From: an uncultured Gammaproteobacteria bacterium
GTDB lineage: Bacteria > Pseudomonadota > Gammaproteobacteria > PS1 > Pseudothioglobaceae
Reading direction: 5' to 3'
Length of the DNA: 6,878 bases
Assembly (NCBI GenBank): GCA_929200175.1
Contig: CAKMYR010000066.1
Span: 1 to 6,878, forward strand
Within the stretch, counting starts at the first letter, position 1. The number at the start of each line of letters is the position of its first letter. The position numbers and the translations under genes are program-made. Positions 5,209-6,878 of this stretch are shown piece by piece. The notes beneath the pieces were generated by a model that worked only from the letters and a program-made list of their open reading frames with translations, was not told the DNA's origin and did not search any database.

Positions 5209-5836
5209 ACATTTTTATATTGGTTATTAAGTCATTACTATCAAATAAAACTACGTTATATTTTTGTTTATACTTTAAAAGTGAAATATCCAGCTTACTA
5301 ATTTTAGAAAATACAGTATTGTATTTTTCTAAATAATTAATCTTTTTTGTAGTGAAATCTGAAAAAGTAATCTCATTATTATTGTGTTTTATAAAAGCTA
5401 TTTTATAAAGTTCGTAACGATTTTTTAAGACTTGAATATTTAAAACAATTTCGTCTTTCAATAATTCGATTGTTTCTTTTTCTAGTTCTGCCTTTTCTAT
5501 ATCTTCTTTTAGTTTTTCCTCGAGTGTTACTTTTAATTTCATAGCTTCAATTTTATTGCGCTTTTTGGTTTGCGTGAATTGAATAAAATTGTTTAAGCTA
5601 AAACCAACAGAAACACCAGTTTGAAAATTATAACTGACACTTGGTAATAAACTCAATGCTTTTAATTTGTCTTTAGAATTGAATGCAGAAACAACACTAT
5701 CGATTTTATGTGTTTCTTTAATTTGGTAAGTTTCTAAATTTTGACCGTGCAAACCAGTTGCGAAAGAAATCGCTAGATAAAGTCCGCAACCTTTAACGGT
5801 AAGCACGGAAAAAATATATTTAAGTAGCGATTTCAT
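5192..5836 (-). CDS. Exported half-length TolC-like outer-membrane channel protein (214 aa)
   Basis: I take the ATG at 5836 (MKSLLKYIFS), not a TTG five codons upstream, because the TTG lies inside the promoter-like repeat. The N-terminus is a signal peptide with a hydrophobic core (LYLAISFATGL) and likely cleavage before Gln (GLHG/QNLE). The mature part reads like one repeat of the outer-membrane efflux (TolC) family: LPSVSYNF then GVSVGFSLNNF as the paired beta strands, a long Lys/Glu helix (about 90-140), a turn with NNEITFSDF (compare the usual NGEISLLDL-type turn), and a second long helix. TolC proteins are normally about 430-480 aa with two repeats and work as trimers; one repeat would need a hexamer. 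It is first in the operon with rep, lipoprotein and membrane ATPase, so it may be the outer-membrane exit of an export machine. Other coiled-coil periplasmic proteins cannot be excluded. Confidence 0.72.
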   Translation of the reverse strand: MKSLLKYIFSVLTVKGCGLYLAISFATGLHGQNLETYQIKETHKIDSVVSAFNSKDKLKALSLLPSVSYNFQTGVSVGFSLNNFIQFTQTKKRNKIEAMKLKVTLEEKLKEDIEKAELEKETIELLKDEIVLNIQVLKNRYELYKIAFIKHNNNEITFSDFTTKKINYLEKYNTVFSKISKLDISLLKYKQKYNVVLFDSNDLITNIKMYEIAN

Positions 5837-5842
5837 TTTGCT

Positions 5843-5872
5843 AATATACAAAAAGTATTCAAATATGATAAC
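5843..5872 (-). promoter_or_regulatory. Promoter/operator repeat, copy A (before the TolC-like gene)
   Basis: On the minus strand TTGAATACTTTTTGTATATT (5862-5843) ends 6 nt before the ATG of the TolC-like gene. It matches copy B at 19 of 20 positions, and GTTATCAT just upstream matches GTTGTCAT with one extra base in the spacer. TACTTTTTG resembles the Bacteroidota -7 box TAnnTTTG with one extra base; no clear -33 TTG is seen at the usual distance. If it is a promoter, the mRNA would be nearly leaderless. It could instead be a repressor site. Confidence 0.6.
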
Positions 5873-5895
5873 CTTTGTTTATTAAGCAATTGAAG

Positions 5896-5916
5896 TTGAG
5901 ACGCTCACGCTCTCAA
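5896..5916. other. Small stem-loop
   Basis: TTGAGA (5896-5901) pairs with TCTCAA (5911-5916) around a 9-nt GC-rich loop. It lies between the structured element at 5940 and promoter copy A. No function is evident. Confidence 0.35.
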
Positions 5917-5939
5917 ACTCTAGTGGGTTTTTATAACAA

Positions 5940-5997
5940 TAACTGTTAAGCAAAAAAATAACCTACTCAAAAAAGAATAGGTTAGTCTTAACGGTTA
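5940..5997. other. Two-tier stem-loop (candidate origin or regulatory structure)
   Basis: The outer stem is TAACTGTTAAG (5940-5950) against CTTAACGGTTA (5987-5997), 11 bp with one G-T pair. It encloses the terminator hairpin at 5960-5983. The outer arm flows into a further short inverted repeat, AACGGT/ACCGTT (5990-5995/5997-6002), and a stem-loop with nested GGG/CCC and TGTC/GACA pairs (6005-6027). This dense structure lies upstream of the TolC-rep operon and is a plausible double-strand origin nick region, but no family nick sequence is recognised. Confidence 0.45.
5952..5983 (-). terminator. Intrinsic terminator of the zinc-ribbon gene
   Basis: On the minus strand AACCTATTC (5983-5975) pairs with GAGTAGGTT (5968-5960) with one mismatch around a T6 loop, followed by A and seven T (5958-5952). 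This is a textbook stem plus T-run about 80 nt after the zinc-ribbon stop, isolating that gene from the TolC-rep operon. Confidence 0.8.
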
Positions 5998-6064
5998 CCG
6001 TTTTGGGTTGTCACCACGACATTGCCCGGAACAAATATATAAAATCATTTTTGAATACCTAAAA

Positions 6065-6217
6065 TTATTTTAAATAATCATCTGCTGGAATGTAGTTACA
6101 GTAACTACAAGACCACAAAACAGAACGCCAACGAACCGAATTAAAACATTGCGGACAATCTAAATCTGCGATATATTTTTCTCTTAAAGTTTGGTAATGA
6201 AATGATTTGTAACACAT
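6065..6217 (-). CDS. Small zinc-ribbon protein (50 aa)
   Basis: An ATG at 6217 opens a 50-codon frame ending in TAA at 6067-6065. It carries two Cys pairs, CPQC (21-24) and CSYC (37-40), separated by 12 residues with conserved-looking aromatics (WRSVLW): the classic zinc-ribbon knuckle arrangement. Cys2 and His7 are further possible ligands. There is no signal peptide. Proteins of this size and fold usually bind DNA or RNA or act as accessory regulators, so a regulator of this replicon is plausible but inferred. It has its own promoter-like repeat 5 nt upstream and its own terminator, so it is a single-gene unit. The Cys spacing makes chance unlikely even though the frame is short. Confidence 0.78.
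   Translation of the reverse strand: MCYKSFHYQTLREKYIADLDCPQCFNSVRWRSVLWSCSYCNYIPADDYLK
6091..6109. repeat. Perfect 19-bp palindrome inside the zinc-ribbon gene
   Basis: TGTAGTTAC (6091-6099) and GTAACTACA (6101-6109) are perfect 9-bp arms around one central A. It overlies the codons of the second Cys pair. Odd-length palindromes of this kind are typical of dimeric repressor operators, but it may also reflect codon choice. Confidence 0.6.
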
Positions 6218-6222
6218 ACTAC

Positions 6223-6253
6223 AATATACAAAAAGTAGTCAAAAAATGACAAC
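6223..6253 (-). promoter_or_regulatory. Promoter/operator repeat, copy B (before the zinc-ribbon gene)
   Basis: TTGACTACTTTTTGTATATT (6242-6223 on the minus strand) ends 5 nt before the zinc-ribbon ATG and matches copy A at 19 of 20 positions, with GTTGTCAT upstream. The same element at the same distance from two ATGs shows it is a functional start signal or shared operator. It also supports the start-codon choice for both genes. Confidence 0.65.
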
Positions 6254-6260
6254 TATATAA

Positions 6261-6276
6261 GTGTATATATTTACAC
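6261..6276. promoter_or_regulatory. Operator-like palindrome upstream of promoter copy B
   Basis: GTGTATATATTTACAC is palindromic at 14 of 16 positions (arms GTGTA and TACAC). It lies just upstream of copy B, where an activator or repressor dimer could act. Confidence 0.4.
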
Positions 6277-6286
6277 GCTAAACGCA

Positions 6287-6354
6287 AATAATAAAAAGGT
6301 TTGTAACTAAGTGGTTGGTTTACGAGCGTTGGCGTTGCAAAGCTTTTTATTATT
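6287..6354. other. Long imperfect hairpin, 21-bp arms, 26-nt loop
   Basis: 6287-6307 pairs with 6334-6354: AATAATAAAAAG against CTTTTTATTATT is perfect, one G-G mismatch follows, then TTTG with CAAA, one T-G pair and AAC with GTT. Just outside, AACG and CGTT can also pair after a 2-nt bulge. The loop contains GCGTTG directly followed by GCGTTG across the loop-stem edge. This is the longest stem in the window. It is a candidate single-strand origin, packaging signal or folded recombination site. Confidence 0.65.
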
Positions 6355-6365
6355 CGTTTTTTCAT

Positions 6366-6377
6366 TTACATAATATG
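6366..6377. repeat. 12-bp direct repeat, copy 1
   Basis: TTACATAATATG occurs here and at 6476-6487. Here it is preceded 28 nt upstream by GGCGTTG (6331-6337). The minus-strand reading TTATGTAAAT resembles one XerD half-site of a dif sequence, but no matching XerC half-site is present. Confidence 0.5.
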
Positions 6378-6475
6378 TGAGCATAAGCCAGCAAATGCCC
6401 CTTTTTTTTGAAACTTAATTAATCAATAAAAACTAGTTTTAAAAAAAAGTGCTTGCATTCATTTGATGGCGTTGA

Positions 6476-6487
6476 TTACATAATATG
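6476..6487. repeat. 12-bp direct repeat, copy 2
   Basis: This is identical to 6366-6377. GGCGTTG (6468-6474) lies 1 nt upstream, so both copies have the same pair of motifs in the same order with different spacing. Confidence 0.5.
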
Positions 6488-6501
6488 GGAATGAACTAAA
6501 T

Positions 6502-6768
6502 GGTGCGCCTACGGTTGGCGGAATTATTGCTTTTTCTGCAATAATTGTGACAAAACGGAAAGTAGGCGACGGAAGCGTAAATGCCTTTTTTGGCATTGTG
6601 ACGCTGTAGAAAAAAATTAACGTCGCAAATTTGGGTAGGCAAATTTGCACAACTAGGACACCGTGACAACGTGAATGAAAATACCAATTATTTAAATGAC
6701 AAAACTTCCATAAAGCCTTTGCCTTTTTAGGCAAAATGAAAAAAAGATGAGCGAAGCGAAACCGCTTT
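6502..6768. other. Hairpin cluster without convincing genes; candidate origin/packaging region
   Basis: Six stem-loops occur in about 265 bp: CGCC/GGCG (6506-6520); AATTATTGC/GCAATAATT, 9 bp perfect with a T-rich 7-nt loop (6522-6546); AATGCC/GGCATT with an outer GCGT/ACGC (6575-6604); GCAAATTTG/CAAATTTGC, 9 bp perfect (6625-6648); TTTGCC/GGCAAA (6718-6735); and AAGCG/CGCTT (6754-6767). GTGAC follows the second and third directly and occurs again at 6663. GC content is higher than in the flanks. The minus-strand frames here (6734-6459 and 6687-6496) need TTG starts and consist largely of hairpin arms. The gene-free stretch 6230-6783 thus looks like the multi-hairpin intergenic region of ssDNA phages. 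No nick-site consensus was recognised. Confidence 0.5.
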
Positions 6769-6771
6769 AAA

Positions 6772-6802
6772 TAAAAAAAAGAATTATGAAAACTCTTTTT
6801 TT
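6772..6802 (-). terminator. A/T stem-loop at the end of the 45-aa ORF, possible terminator
   Basis: AAAAAAAGA (6774-6782) pairs with TCTTTTTTT (6794-6802) around an 11-nt loop. On the minus strand it ends in a run of eight T followed by ATTT. The stem is weak because it is nearly all A-T. It overlaps the TAA of the 45-aa ORF. Confidence 0.4.
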
Positions 6803-6878
6803 AAAAAATAATCTGCTTTTTGCTTGAAATAATTACGCTCTGATATTGACCTTTTTAAAGATAATGAAAGTTTAAAAT
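6784..6878 (-). CDS. Small basic 45-aa protein, C-terminal part (crosses the circle join)
   Basis: This is the 3' part of the ORF that starts at base 98. Bases 6878-6824 duplicate 55-1, and the new part is 6823-6784, ending in TAA at 6786-6784. The C-terminus reads KQKADYFLKKEFS. The stop lies inside an A/T stem-loop (6774-6802) followed on this strand by a run of T, as expected of a short monocistronic unit that ends here. Confidence 0.42.
   Translation of the reverse strand, partial: FKLSLSLKRSISERNYFKQKADYFLKKEFS
6824..6878. repeat. Right copy of exact 55-bp terminal repeat (circular join)
   Basis: This is the same 55 bases as 1-55 with no mismatch. It should be counted once when the circle is closed. 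Confidence 0.93.

Noticed and set aside
5837..5851. TTG start adding five residues to the TolC-like protein
   Set aside because: The TTG is part of the promoter-like repeat shared with the zinc-ribbon gene; the ATG at 5836 gives a proper signal peptide.
5998..6048. 17-aa minus-strand ORF from an ATG at 6048
   Set aside because: Too short and lies inside the structured patch between two transcription units.
6361..6389. Full dif/XerCD site
   Set aside because: Only one half-site resembles dif; the other arm and the central symmetry are missing.
6496..6687. 63-codon minus-strand frame containing CPSC and CHNYC, zinc-finger-like at first sight
   Set aside because: TTG start, overlaps another frame and three stem-loops, and the Cys spacing does not form a normal zinc ribbon.
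6459..6734. 91-codon minus-strand frame, with a 45-codon version from ATG at 6596
   Set aside because: The long form starts at TTG and the frame is made up largely of hairpin arms; no domain, signal or spacing to another gene. Kept as part of the structured region.

Overview
The window is a complete small circular replicon. Bases 1-55 are repeated exactly at 6824-6878, so the molecule closes at about 6,823 bp, with the 55 bp counted once. It is AT-rich. Every supportable gene lies on the minus strand. Signal peptides end in Q after a small residue, a lipoprotein signal is present, and there are TA-N2/3-TTTG promoter-like boxes. Together these suggest a Bacteroidota host, probably a flavobacterium; this is inference from style, not from a marker gene.

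Layout in the direction of transcription (descending coordinates). (1) A hairpin-rich stretch without convincing genes (6230-6783) is the best candidate for an origin or single-strand packaging region. (2) A 50-aa zinc-ribbon protein (6217-6065) is followed by a clear intrinsic terminator (5983-5952) and a second structured patch (5940-6027). (3) The backbone operon (5836-2398) encodes an exported half-length TolC-like protein, a rolling-circle replication initiator, a small lipoprotein, and a 504-aa fusion of tyrosine recombinase, P-loop ATPase and two membrane helices. (4) After a hairpin at 2398-2382 and a leader carrying four 15-bp tandem repeats comes a much more AT-rich operon (2113-340). 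It holds a 54-aa protein, a secreted 115-aa protein and a 415-aa YdjM/DUF457-like membrane protein with a long unrecognised C-terminal extension, and a stem-loop terminator follows. (5) A 45-aa ORF runs across the point where the contig was cut (98 to 1, continuing from 6823 to 6784).

How the parts may work together (inference): the replication protein copies the circle by rolling circle, and the recombinase domain could integrate it. The membrane-anchored ATPase, the lipoprotein and the TolC-like protein could form a transenvelope export route. That is the logic of a filamentous (inovirus-like) phage, where a membrane ATPase and an outer-membrane channel extrude ssDNA, but the channel here would be TolC-like instead of a secretin. 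No separate coat-protein gene is obvious. The last 53 residues of the fusion protein have a coat-like layout and are flagged as a speculative candidate. A plasmid or integrative element that is not a phage remains equally open.
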